Below, one piece after another: positions 50,957-59,113 of a stretch of 64,000 bases of DNA. The notes under the pieces were generated by a model. That model was not told the DNA's origin, searched no databases, and saw only the letters and a list, made by a program, of their open reading frames with translations. Both the position numbers and the translations under genes were made by a program. The stretch's first letter is position 1; each line of letters starts with the position of its first letter. Source of the DNA: Mesorhizobium caraganae (GTDB lineage Bacteria > Pseudomonadota > Alphaproteobacteria > Rhizobiales > Rhizobiaceae); NCBI RefSeq assembly GCF_016836705.1, contig NZ_JAFCGY010000027.1, positions 1 to 64,000 on the forward strand, given 5' to 3'.

Positions 50957-52777
50957 TCATCCCCCCATCTGTTCGCGCAGCATTTCCAGTTCCAGCCACT
51001 CTTCCTCGAGTGCTGCCAGCGTGGCGCGTTCCTTGTCGAGGGCGGCGATGGTCTTCTGGAATGAGGCGGGGTCGCGCTCGTAATAAGCGGGATCGGCGAT
51101 GTTGTTCTCCAGCCGCGAGATCGAGGCCGCCACCGCTTCGATCTTCTTCGGCAGCGATTCCAGCGCGAATTTCTGCTTGAACGACAGTTTCTTCGCAGGG
51201 CCTTTCGGTGCTGCCGCCTCGCTTTTGGCTGATGTCGGCGCTTCGCCAACCTCAGCCTTTGGCCTAGCCTTGCGGTCGTCGAGTCTGGTGCCGCCGCGCT
51301 GCGCCAGCATGTCGGAATAGCCGCCGGCATATTCGATCCAGCGGCCGCCACCCTCCGGCGCGATGATGCTGGTGACGGTGCGGTCGAGGAAGTCGCGGTC
51401 GTGGCTGACCAGGATGACGGTGCCGGCGAAGCCGGCGACCAGTTCCTGCAGCAGCTCCAGCGTCTCCATGTCGAGATCGTTGGTCGGCTCATCAAGAACC
51501 AGAAGGTTCGCCGGCCGCGCCAAAACGCGCGCCAAGAGCAGACGCGCCCGCTCGCCGCCGGACAGCTCGCGCACCGGCGTGCGCGCCTGTTCCGGCTTGA
51601 ACAGGAAATCCTTCATGTAGGAAACGACATGGCGCTGCTCGCCATTGATGACGAGGTTTTCGCCGCGCCCGTTGGTGAGATATTGCGCCAGCGTCTCGGC
51701 CGGATCGACCGACTCGCGCTTCTGGTCGAGCGTGGCGATTTCAAGATTGGTGCCGAGCCGCACCGAGCCGGCATCGGGCTTCATCTCGCCGGTCAGCATC
51801 TTCAACAGCGTCGTCTTGCCGGCGCCGTTCGGCCCGACCAGGCCGACGCGATCGCCGCGCTGGATGCGGGTCGAGAAGCCCTTGACCACCGTGAGGTCGC
51901 CAAAGCTCTTCTCGATGTTCTTCGCCTCAATCACCAGTTTGCCGGATTCGGCGGCGTCGCTGGCCACCATGGTGGCCGAGCCTTCGACGCCGCGATGGCC
52001 GCGAAAGCGCTGACGCATGGTCTGTAATTCGCCGAGCCGGCGCATGTTGCGCTTGCGCCGCGCCGTCACGCCATAGCGCAGCCAGTGCTCCTCGCGCACG
52101 ATCTGCCGGCCAAGCTTGTGCTGCTCGCGCTCTTCCTCTTCCAGCACCTGGTCGCGCCATTCCTCGAAATGGCCAAAGCCCTTGTCGAGGCGGCGGGTCT
52201 GGCCGCGGTCGAGCCAGACGGTGGCGCGCGAGACGCGTTCGAGGAAGCGACGGTCGTGCGAGATGACGATCAGCGCCGACGAGGTGCGGACAAGCTCCTC
52301 TTCCAGCCATTCGATGACAGACAGATCGAGATGGTTGGTCGGCTCATCAAGCAGCAGAATATCAGGCTCCGGCGCCATCACACGAGCAAGCGCGGCGCGG
52401 CGCGCCTCGCCGCCGGAGAGGTCGTTGGGCCTTTCCGTGCCGGTGAGGCCTAGATGCTCCATCAGATAGGTGGCGCGGTAGGGATCGTCGGCCGGCCCAA
52501 GCCCCGCCTCGACATAGGCGCGCACATTGGCAAAGCCATCCATGTCGGGCATTTGCGGGAGATAGCGCACCGTTGCCGAAGGCTGGCGGAAGACTTCGCC
52601 GTCCTGCGGCTCGATCAACCCGGCGGCGATCTTCAGCAGCGTCGACTTGCCGGAGCCATTGCGGCCGACCAGTGCGATCTTGTCGCCGGCGGATGCCGTG
52701 AGTTCGGCGCCGTCGAGCAGCGGCGTGCCGCCGAAGGTCAGTCTTATCCCGTCGAGGTTGAGAAGGGGCGGGGCCAT
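50957..52777 (-). CDS. uup: ABC-F ATPase, Uup type
   Basis: 606 aa from ATG 52777, one base after the thiN stop. Two ABC domains: Walker A G-R-N-G-S-G-K-S-T near 37 and G-P-N-G-A-G-K-T-T near 340, signatures L-S-G-G-E-A-R-R and L-S-G-G-E-R-A-R, each followed by D-E-P-T-N. A charged linker between them and a C-terminal coiled coil (about 540-606) mark the Uup subgroup. ABC-F proteins act on ribosomes; Uup also affects transposon excision and Holliday junctions in E. coli. No membrane domain. Confidence 0.92.
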   Translation of the reverse strand: MAPPLLNLDGIRLTFGGTPLLDGAELTASAGDKIALVGRNGSGKSTLLKIAAGLIEPQDGEVFRQPSATVRYLPQMPDMDGFANVRAYVEAGLGPADDPYRATYLMEHLGLTGTERPNDLSGGEARRAALARVMAPEPDILLLDEPTNHLDLSVIEWLEEELVRTSSALIVISHDRRFLERVSRATVWLDRGQTRRLDKGFGHFEEWRDQVLEEEEREQHKLGRQIVREEHWLRYGVTARRKRNMRRLGELQTMRQRFRGHRGVEGSATMVASDAAESGKLVIEAKNIEKSFGDLTVVKGFSTRIQRGDRVGLVGPNGAGKTTLLKMLTGEMKPDAGSVRLGTNLEIATLDQKRESVDPAETLAQYLTNGRGENLVINGEQRHVVSYMKDFLFKPEQARTPVRELSGGERARLLLARVLARPANLLVLDEPTNDLDMETLELLQELVAGFAGTVILVSHDRDFLDRTVTSIIAPEGGGRWIEYAGGYSDMLAQRGGTRLDDRKARPKAEVGEAPTSAKSEAAAPKGPAKKLSFKQKFALESLPKKIEAVAASISRLENNIADPAYYERDPASFQKTIAALDKERATLAALEEEWLELEMLREQMGG

Positions 52778-52778
52778 G

Positions 52779-53438
52779 TCAGCTTTCAGGCAAGGGATAG
52801 GGATGAGCGAGCAGCAGCGCGCGGCCATGGCCAAGTGCGATTTCGAGCCGGCCCCCGGTCTTCTCCGGCTTGACCTCGTTGGAGATGGTGAGCGACGAGC
52901 CGAAGGCAACCTCGACATGGTCGAGCGGCCATTTGGCGCCGGACACGGTGAGGCCCGAAAGATCGGAAAAGCCGAGCACGGAAAACAACGTGCCGTCGGC
53001 ATAGTCGAAGCCGGCCTTGCCCGGCAGCAAGGGCACCCCCTCCTGCGCGCCGCTGGTCAACAGCACTTTCGTGCCGGTCTCGGCCAGCCGCAGGCTGAGC
53101 GCCAGATGAAGGTACGCATGGTCGGCGCGCTTGCCACCGAAAGCGCCGGCCAGCACCAGGCTGGTGGCGCCGCGCTCCAGTGCGGCGGCGATGGCCAGCT
53201 CGCCATCGGTCTTGTCCTTTTCGGGTGGAAATACCTGGCGCGGCACGGCGGCGAGATCGGCGGGAAGGTCCGCGGGCACGGAATCGAAGTCGCCCACCCA
53301 AAGCTCCGGCATCAGGCCGAGCATCCGGGCATGGCCGATGCCGGCGTCGGCGGCGATGACGCGCGTGCCTTCGACCTGGCAGTCGAGCCGCGGCGTGCGG
53401 ATGAGATCGCCGCCAAGCAGGATGGTGAATGTGCTCAT
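52779..53438 (-). CDS. thiN: Thiamine pyrophosphokinase
   Basis: 219 aa. The ThiN/TPK motifs are visible: A-A-D-A-G-I-G-H-A near residue 28, L-W-V-G-D-F-D-S-V near 46, P-P-E-K-D-K-T-D-G-E-L-A near 72 and G-A-F-G-G-K-R-A-D-H near 98. It turns thiamine directly into thiamine pyrophosphate, which is what a cell importing thiamine needs. Its start faces the thiBPQ operon about 190 bases from the TPP riboswitch. Followed after one base by uup. Confidence 0.93.
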   Translation of the reverse strand: MSTFTILLGGDLIRTPRLDCQVEGTRVIAADAGIGHARMLGLMPELWVGDFDSVPADLPADLAAVPRQVFPPEKDKTDGELAIAAALERGATSLVLAGAFGGKRADHAYLHLALSLRLAETGTKVLLTSGAQEGVPLLPGKAGFDYADGTLFSVLGFSDLSGLTVSGAKWPLDHVEVAFGSSLTISNEVKPEKTGGRLEIALGHGRALLLAHPYPLPES

Positions 53439-53503
53439 ATCCGGTGGCCCTTACCAGCCCCGCCGGCGAAACGGAAGGCCGAGCCTTGGCTAGCTTTTTG
53501 TTG

Positions 53504-53574
53504 GAGCATGATCTCCGGACAAAACCGTTCCCGTTTGTCCGAGAAAACCGGTTCCCACTTTTCGGATCATGCTC
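53504..53574. repeat. Dispersed intergenic palindrome, copy 5 (variant ends)
   Basis: GAGCATGATC (53504-53513) and GATCATGCTC (53565-53574) are perfect arms around CGGACAAAACCGTTCCC and AAAACCGGTTCCCAC. The core matches the other copies, the ends do not. It lies between thiN and the TPP riboswitch. Confidence 0.8.
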
Positions 53575-53626
53575 TGGCAAAGTTCCGCTTGCGTGGCACC
53601 TTGGCCGGCCCTATGTGTCGAAACGC

Positions 53627-53726
53627 TCTAACGGGGTGCCGAACGCGATGTTTTCGTGGGTCGGCTGAGAGGCAGTCTCGCCAACCCGCTGAACCTGATC
53701 CGGTTTGTACCGGCGGAGGGATTAGA
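53627..53726 (+). promoter_or_regulatory. TPP riboswitch (THI element) ahead of thiBPQ
   Basis: The conserved blocks are in order: ACGGGGTGCC (53631-53640), GGCTGAGAGGCA (53662-53673), ACCCG then TGAACCTGATCCGG (53683-53702) and TACCGGCGGAGGGATTAGA at the 3' end. These form the pyrimidine- and pyrophosphate-sensing arms. The thiB Shine-Dalgarno AAGGAGG begins 45 bases later, so translational control is plausible. Thiamine pyrophosphate would lower importer synthesis. Confidence 0.96.
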
Positions 53727-53782
53727 CGCTTCGGACAGACCGACGCCTCAATTCCTTTCAAACACGAATGAAGGAGGTGCCG

Positions 53783-54790
53783 ATGCGCATGTTTTTGTCC
53801 CGTCTTGTCCCAGCCCTGGGTCTTGCTTTTTCGCTTCTCGCCGTGCCTGCGTCCGCGCAGGAAAAACTCACCGTCTACACCTATGAGAGTTTCACTGCCG
53901 ATTGGGGCCCGGGTCCGCAGGTGAAGAAGGAATTCGAAGCCGAATGCGGCTGCAGCGTCGACTTCGTCTCGGTCGCCGACGGCGTTGCGCTGCTCAACCG
54001 CGTCAAGCTCGAGGGGGCCTCGACCAAGGCCGATATCGTGCTTGGCCTCGACACCAATTTGACTGCCGAGGCCAAGGCCTCCGGCCTGTTTGTCCCGCAT
54101 GGCGCGGTGGCTGAAAACAGCGTGCCGGGCGGCTGGAGCGACGATACTTTCGTCCCTTATGACTATGGCTATTTCGCTGTCGTCTATGACACCGAGAAGC
54201 TGAAGAACCCGCCCAAGAGCCTGAAGGAACTGGTCGAAGGCGATGCCGCCGACAAGATCGTCATCCAGGATCCGCGCACCTCGACGCCGGGCCTTGGCCT
54301 GCTTTTGTGGGTGAAGTCGGTTTATGGCGACAAGGCGCCGGAAGCCTGGGCCAAGCTCAAGCCAAAGGTGCTGACCGTGACGCCGGGCTGGAGCGAAGCC
54401 TATGGCCTGTTCACCAAGGGCGAGGCGCCGATGGTGCTGTCCTATACGACGTCGCCGGCCTATCACATGGTCGCCGAAAACACCGAGCGCTACCAGGCGG
54501 CGTCTTTCGAGGAAGGCGAGTATCTGCAGATCGAGGTCGCCGGCATCACCACCACGGGTGCGAAGAACCCGCTGGCGGCAAAGTTTCTCGCCTTCATGAC
54601 CGGGCCGAAATTCCAGAATGTCATTCCGGAGACCAACTGGATGTTCCCGGCGGGGAAAACCGACAAGCCGCTCAATCCGGCTTTCGACAAACTGGTCAAG
54701 CCGGCCAAGACGCTGCTGTTCAGCCCGGAAGAGGTTGCGGCCAACCGCAAGGCCTGGGTGGATGAGTGGCTGGCGGTGATGAGCAAGTGA
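53783..54790 (+). CDS. thiB: Thiamine-binding periplasmic protein ThiB
   Basis: 335 aa from ATG 53783 after AAGGAGG. The signal peptide ends V-P-A-S-A-Q. The mature N-terminus K-L-T-V-Y-T-Y-E-S-F and the later G-Y-F-A-V-V-Y-D-T-E-K and P-E-T-N-W-M-F-P match ThiB/TbpA. It delivers thiamine and its phosphates to ThiPQ. First gene behind the TPP riboswitch. Confidence 0.95.
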   Translation: MRMFLSRLVPALGLAFSLLAVPASAQEKLTVYTYESFTADWGPGPQVKKEFEAECGCSVDFVSVADGVALLNRVKLEGASTKADIVLGLDTNLTAEAKASGLFVPHGAVAENSVPGGWSDDTFVPYDYGYFAVVYDTEKLKNPPKSLKELVEGDAADKIVIQDPRTSTPGLGLLLWVKSVYGDKAPEAWAKLKPKVLTVTPGWSEAYGLFTKGEAPMVLSYTTSPAYHMVAENTERYQAASFEEGEYLQIEVAGITTTGAKNPLAAKFLAFMTGPKFQNVIPETNWMFPAGKTDKPLNPAFDKLVKPAKTLLFSPEEVAANRKAWVDEWLAVMSK

Positions 54791-54800
54791 GCGCCCTCTT

Positions 54801-54945
54801 CACCCTCCCCCTTGTGGGGAGGGTCGATCCGCGAAGCGGAGCGGGGCGGGGGTAGCGACGTTGAACCCAGCCTCACCCCCACCCCGGCTCGCGGACACCG
54901 CTTCGCGGCATCCGCGCTCCGACCCTCCCCACAAGGGGGAGGGTG
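54801..54945. repeat. 145-bp imperfect palindrome at the thiB-thiP junction
   Basis: Outer arms CACCCTCCCCCTTGTGGGGA... (54801-54826) and its complement (54920-54945) are exact over 26 bases, and each arm is itself a CCCTCCCC/GGGGAGGG hairpin. Inner CGCGAAGCGG (54831-54840) pairs with CCGCTTCGCG (54898-54907). The element runs into the thiP reading frame. Confidence 0.9.
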
Positions 54946-56549
54946 GAAGGCGCGCAGCCTCTGACCCCCGCATCGCCGCGGGCATCGTTGCGCTCGGCGC
55001 AATAGCGCTGCTGATCGGCGGCGCCTTTGCCGGCCTCATCCTTGAAGGCGCGCACGACCTCCGCGGTGCTGCGTCCGCCTTCGATCTCTATCTCCTGCGC
55101 GTCGTCCGCTTCACGCTCTGGCAAGCAGTGCTTTCGACGCTGCTTTCCGTCGTACCGGCGCTCTTCGTCGCCCGTGCTCTGTCACGGCATCCGCGCTTCT
55201 TTGGCCGCGGTTTCATCCTGCAACTGTTCACCGTGCCGCTGGCACTGCCGGCCATTGTCGCGGCGCTGGGCATACTGGCGCTCTATGGCCGGGCCGGCTA
55301 CTTCGCCGCGATCGGTGGCCAAAGCTGGCCCGATATCTATGGCCTGTCGGGCATCCTCGTCGCTCATGTCTTCTTCAATCTGCCGCTGGCAACACGGCTG
55401 TTCCTTGAGGCACTGGGCACGGTGCCTGCCGATCAATGGCGGCTGGCAAGCCAGCTCGGCATGGGGGCGAGACCAGCCTTCAGGTTGATCGAATGGCCGG
55501 TGCTGCGATCGGCTCTGCCGGGCATCGCCGGCCTTGTCTTCATGCTTTGCATCACCTCCTTCACCATCGTGCTCATCCTCGGCGGCGGACCGGCGGCGAC
55601 GACGCTGGAGGTCGCCATCTACCAAGCGCTGCGCTTCGACTTCGATCCCGCGCGTGCTGTGACGCTGACGGTGCTGCAGATCGCGCTGACCTTCGCTGTT
55701 GTACTGGCGCTGACGCGGCTTGGCGCCAATGTGACTGGCGACGCCAACCTGCCCGTGGCGCCGCGCCGCTATCTCTCGGCCGGCACAACTGAAACGGCGC
55801 TCAACGCCACCCTGATCGTGCTCGCCTTGCTGTTCGTCGCCGGGCCGATGGCGGCAACCGTCGCATCCGGCCTTGGCGCCGATCTCGGCCGGCTGGCTGG
55901 CGAGAGCGCCGTGCGCCAGGCGACGCTGACCAGTGCCGGCCTCGGCCTGCTGGCGGCGCTGCTTTCGGTGTCGGTGTCGCTGTCGCTGATCATGGCACGC
56001 CGGGCGCTGTCCCTACACCGCCGTGGCGGCGTCCGCTCGCTGCTCGAACATGCCACCGACACAGGCGCCGGTTTTGTCCTCGTCGTGCCGCCCATCGTCG
56101 TCGGCGCCGGCTGGTTTCTCCTGCTGCGCACGATTAGCGACGTCTTTGCCATCGCGCCCGTCATGGTCGTCACCGTCAACGCGGTGATGGCGATGCCCTT
56201 CGCCATCCGCGCGATGCGTCCGGCCTATGATGCGGCAAGCGAACGCCATGAAAAGCTGTGCGCACAGCTCGGCATTTCGGGCTGGAGCCGGCTGCGGCTG
56301 GTCGACTGGCCGTCGCTGCGGCGGCCGCTGGCCACCGGCTTTGCCTTCGCCATGGCGCTGTCGCTCGGCGATCTTGGTGTCATCGCACTGTTCGGCAGCG
56401 ATTCAGTGCAGACATTGCCCTATCTCCTCTTGGCGCGCATGGGCAGCTACCGCACAGCCGACGCCGCCGGGCTGGCTTTGCTGCTCGGGGCGGTCTGCCT
56501 GGCTCTGGTGGTCGCCGCGGATTGGTTGGGACGAGGAGAAAAATCGTGA
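54861..56549 (+). CDS. thiP: Thiamine ABC transporter permease ThiP (start inside a palindromic repeat)
   Basis: Up to 562 aa. Two fused permease units, each with about six helices and an EAA-type loop (V-P-A-D-Q-W-R-L-A-S-Q-L-G-M near 190, E-K-L-C-A-Q-L-G-I-S-G-W-S-R near 470), as in ThiP/SfuB. The first recognisable family residues begin near D-P-R-I-A-A-G (about residue 35). The only in-frame start upstream is TTG 54861 inside the palindromic repeat, with GGGGG 7-8 bases before it, so about 33 N-terminal residues are repeat-derived. Its stop overlaps thiQ by four bases. Confidence 0.88.
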   Translation: MNPASPPPRLADTASRHPRSDPPHKGEGGRRAASDPRIAAGIVALGAIALLIGGAFAGLILEGAHDLRGAASAFDLYLLRVVRFTLWQAVLSTLLSVVPALFVARALSRHPRFFGRGFILQLFTVPLALPAIVAALGILALYGRAGYFAAIGGQSWPDIYGLSGILVAHVFFNLPLATRLFLEALGTVPADQWRLASQLGMGARPAFRLIEWPVLRSALPGIAGLVFMLCITSFTIVLILGGGPAATTLEVAIYQALRFDFDPARAVTLTVLQIALTFAVVLALTRLGANVTGDANLPVAPRRYLSAGTTETALNATLIVLALLFVAGPMAATVASGLGADLGRLAGESAVRQATLTSAGLGLLAALLSVSVSLSLIMARRALSLHRRGGVRSLLEHATDTGAGFVLVVPPIVVGAGWFLLLRTISDVFAIAPVMVVTVNAVMAMPFAIRAMRPAYDAASERHEKLCAQLGISGWSRLRLVDWPSLRRPLATGFAFAMALSLGDLGVIALFGSDSVQTLPYLLLARMGSYRTADAAGLALLLGAVCLALVVAADWLGRGEKS

Positions 56550-57310
56550 CTTCCGCCATGGAAAAAGGCGCGGTCGTGCGGCTGGACAAGGTGTCGTTCA
56601 GCTATGGCGAGGCGCCGTTCCTGTTCGATGTCGAATTCGCTGCCTCGAAAATCACCGCCATCATGGGGGCGAGCGGTTCGGGAAAGTCGACCCTGCTCAA
56701 CCTGGTGGCCGGCTTCGAGACGCCGCAATCCGGCCGCGTTCTGATCGGCGGCGCCGATGTCGGCGCTTCCGCGCCATCGGCGCGACCGGTGTCGATGGTG
56801 TTCCAGGAAAACAATCTGTTTGCCCATCTCTCTGTCGAGAAGAATGTCGGGCTCGGCCGCTCGCCGTCGCTTAGTCTGACGCAAACCGACCGCGCCGCAA
56901 TCGCCGAGGCCCTGAGCCGTGTCGGCCTTGCCGGCAAGGAAAAGCGCCTGCCGCGAGAACTCTCCGGCGGCGAAAGGCAGCGTGTGGCGCTCGCCCGCGT
57001 GCTGGTGCGCGACCGGCCGGTGCTGTTGCTCGACGAGCCGTTCGCCTCTCTTGGGCCCGCACTGCGCGACGACATGCTCGACCTCGTGGCCGGCGTCCAT
57101 GCCGAGCGGGCGATGACGGTGTTGTTCGTCACGCATCAGCCGGAAGACGCGCGCCGCATCGGAGAGCAGATGGTTTTTCTGGACAATGGCAGGGTTGCGT
57201 CAACGGGATCTGCCGCCGATTTTTTCGACGGCACTGGTCCTGAAGCGTTTCGGCGCTATATCGGCGCAAGTTCGGGCGGATCACGCGATATTGCCCGGAA
57301 GCGGACATAA
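56546..57310 (+). CDS. thiQ: Thiamine ABC transporter ATPase ThiQ
   Basis: 254 aa from GTG 56546, which overlaps the thiP TGA as GTGA and has GAGGAG 7 bases upstream; ATG 56558 is an alternative. Walker A G-A-S-G-S-G-K-S-T near 43, signature L-S-G-G-E-R-Q-R near 141 and Walker B V-L-L-L-D-E-P-F-A-S-L-G near 160. It powers uptake by ThiBP. Last gene of thiBPQ. Confidence 0.93.
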   Translation: MTSAMEKGAVVRLDKVSFSYGEAPFLFDVEFAASKITAIMGASGSGKSTLLNLVAGFETPQSGRVLIGGADVGASAPSARPVSMVFQENNLFAHLSVEKNVGLGRSPSLSLTQTDRAAIAEALSRVGLAGKEKRLPRELSGGERQRVALARVLVRDRPVLLLDEPFASLGPALRDDMLDLVAGVHAERAMTVLFVTHQPEDARRIGEQMVFLDNGRVASTGSAADFFDGTGPEAFRRYIGASSGGSRDIARKRT

Positions 57311-57553
57311 TTTACGACCAAACCGGCTACAGGTGATGTGGCGCTTGCTTGCCATGGTCCAACTGATGTGGCTAGGTCCGGCCAGTATTGGTCCGGCACG
57401 AGCCGTGATTTGCCCCCTACAGCGCCGCATCCATCCGGGTGTGTAAAACGCTGTAGGTTTTTTGATTTGTGCAGGATTGCCATCGAAAAACTCGATTTTC
57501 GCTGGCGCGGACCCCTGGGGTCCAGGTCATGCGCCGAGAGCTGAAGGGACGCC
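57311..57553. other. Region between thiQ and the M48 protease gene
   Basis: About 240 bases with no supported gene, terminator or repeat. It probably carries the M48 promoter. Confidence 0.35.
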
Positions 57554-59053
57554 GTGCTGTCGACCGGCACTGACACTTTGAGACGCAGGCCGCTGGCGCG
57601 CTTCCTCGCGCTGGCCGGCCTTGCCGTGGCGCTGGCCAGTTGCCAGATGTTCACGCCTCCGGAAGTGCAGGAATCCGGCTTCCAGCCGTCCGACAAGCCG
57701 ATCACCGTCGACAATGTCGCCGCCAACAGCAAGCTCGCCGAACTCGCAAAGGCGCAGCATCCGCGCATCCTCGCCACCTATGGCGGGGAATATTCTGACC
57801 CCAAGCTCGAGCGCATGGTGGCCAAGGTCGTCGGCAGCCTGACCGTGGTGTCGGCCAATCCGACCCAGACCTATCGCATCACCATCCTCAATTCGCCCAA
57901 CGTCAACGCCTTCGCGCTGCCGGGCGGCTATCTCTACGTCACCCGCGGCCTCTTGGCGCTGGCCAATGATTCGGCCGAACTCGCCGCCGTCATCGCGCAT
58001 GAGATGGGTCACGTCACCGCCAATCACGGCCTGCAGCGCCAGCAGCTCGAGGCCGAGGAAGGCCTGGCGACCAAGGTGGTTTCCGATGTGCTCGGCGACA
58101 GCCCGACCGCCAAGGCGGCATTGATCCGCGGCAAGCTCAGGCTGGCGCAGTTCTCGCGCAACCAGGAGCTGGAGGCCGACGCCATCGGCATCAAGTCGAT
58201 CGGCGAAGCCGGCTACGATCCCTATGCCGCCGGCCGCTTCCTGCAGTCGATGTCGGCCTATACCGATTTCCGCTCGATCAGCGGCGCCACCGATGCCAGC
58301 CTCGACTTCCTGGCCACGCACCCCAACACCCCGCAGCGCATCGATCTGGCGCAGCGCCACGCCCGCCAGTTCGGTGCGCCGGGCGTCGGCACGCGCGACC
58401 GCGATTCCTTCCTGGCTGGCATTGACGGCCTGCTCTACGGCGACACGCCGGAAGAAGGCTATGTGCGCGGCCAGACCTTCCTGCATCCGGGGCTCGGCGT
58501 ATCGTTCACCGTGCCGGACGGTTTCATCATCGACAATACGGCCGCAGCGGTGACGGCGACCGGGCCGGGCGACATGGCGATCCGCTTCGACGGCGTGTCG
58601 ATCGACAAGGATCGTGCGCTCACCGACTATATCAGAAGCGGCTGGGTGGCCGGTCTCGACGAGACCAGCGTGCGCCAGGAGACGATCAACGGCAATGAGG
58701 CGGCGACCGCGCATGCCGGCGCCGATGGGTGGCAGTTCGACATTGCGGTAATCCGTGCCGGCGGCCAGGTCTACCGGCTGTTGACGGCGGCGCCCTCGGC
58801 AAGCACCACACTCGATCCGGTGGCGCGCTCGGTCAGCGGCTCGTTCCGCATCCTGAGTGCGGCCGAAAAGGCGGCTCTGAAGCCGCTGCATATCCGCGTC
58901 GTCACCGTTCAGGCCGGCCAGACGATGGGCTCGCTGTCGGCGCAGATGGTCGGTGTCGACCGCAAGCTCGATCTGTTCAGGGTGCTCAACGCGATGTCGC
59001 CGGGCGCCTCGGTTTCGGCCGGCGACAAGGTCAAGATCGTTACGGACAAGTAG
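57554..59053 (+). CDS. M48 metalloprotease lipoprotein (BepA-like) with C-terminal LysM-like region
   Basis: 499 aa from GTG 57554. The lipobox A-L-A-S-C puts lipid on Cys30, so it is an outer- or inner-membrane-tethered periplasmic protease. The zinc motif HEMGH is at 149-153, with the third ligand in N-Q-E-L-E-A-D-A near 210. The C-terminal 60 residues (V-Q-A-G-Q-T-M-G-S-L then V-S-A-G-D-K-V-K-I-V) look like a LysM-type repeat. BepA-type proteases degrade stalled outer-membrane proteins; the role is inferred from family. Confidence 0.9.
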   Translation: MLSTGTDTLRRRPLARFLALAGLAVALASCQMFTPPEVQESGFQPSDKPITVDNVAANSKLAELAKAQHPRILATYGGEYSDPKLERMVAKVVGSLTVVSANPTQTYRITILNSPNVNAFALPGGYLYVTRGLLALANDSAELAAVIAHEMGHVTANHGLQRQQLEAEEGLATKVVSDVLGDSPTAKAALIRGKLRLAQFSRNQELEADAIGIKSIGEAGYDPYAAGRFLQSMSAYTDFRSISGATDASLDFLATHPNTPQRIDLAQRHARQFGAPGVGTRDRDSFLAGIDGLLYGDTPEEGYVRGQTFLHPGLGVSFTVPDGFIIDNTAAAVTATGPGDMAIRFDGVSIDKDRALTDYIRSGWVAGLDETSVRQETINGNEAATAHAGADGWQFDIAVIRAGGQVYRLLTAAPSASTTLDPVARSVSGSFRILSAAEKAALKPLHIRVVTVQAGQTMGSLSAQMVGVDRKLDLFRVLNAMSPGASVSAGDKVKIVTDK

Positions 59054-59113
59054 CAGCGCAGCCGGTTCGATAGTGTCTGCGCGTGCGATGTAGAGTTCAG
59101 ATCACTGCCACTC

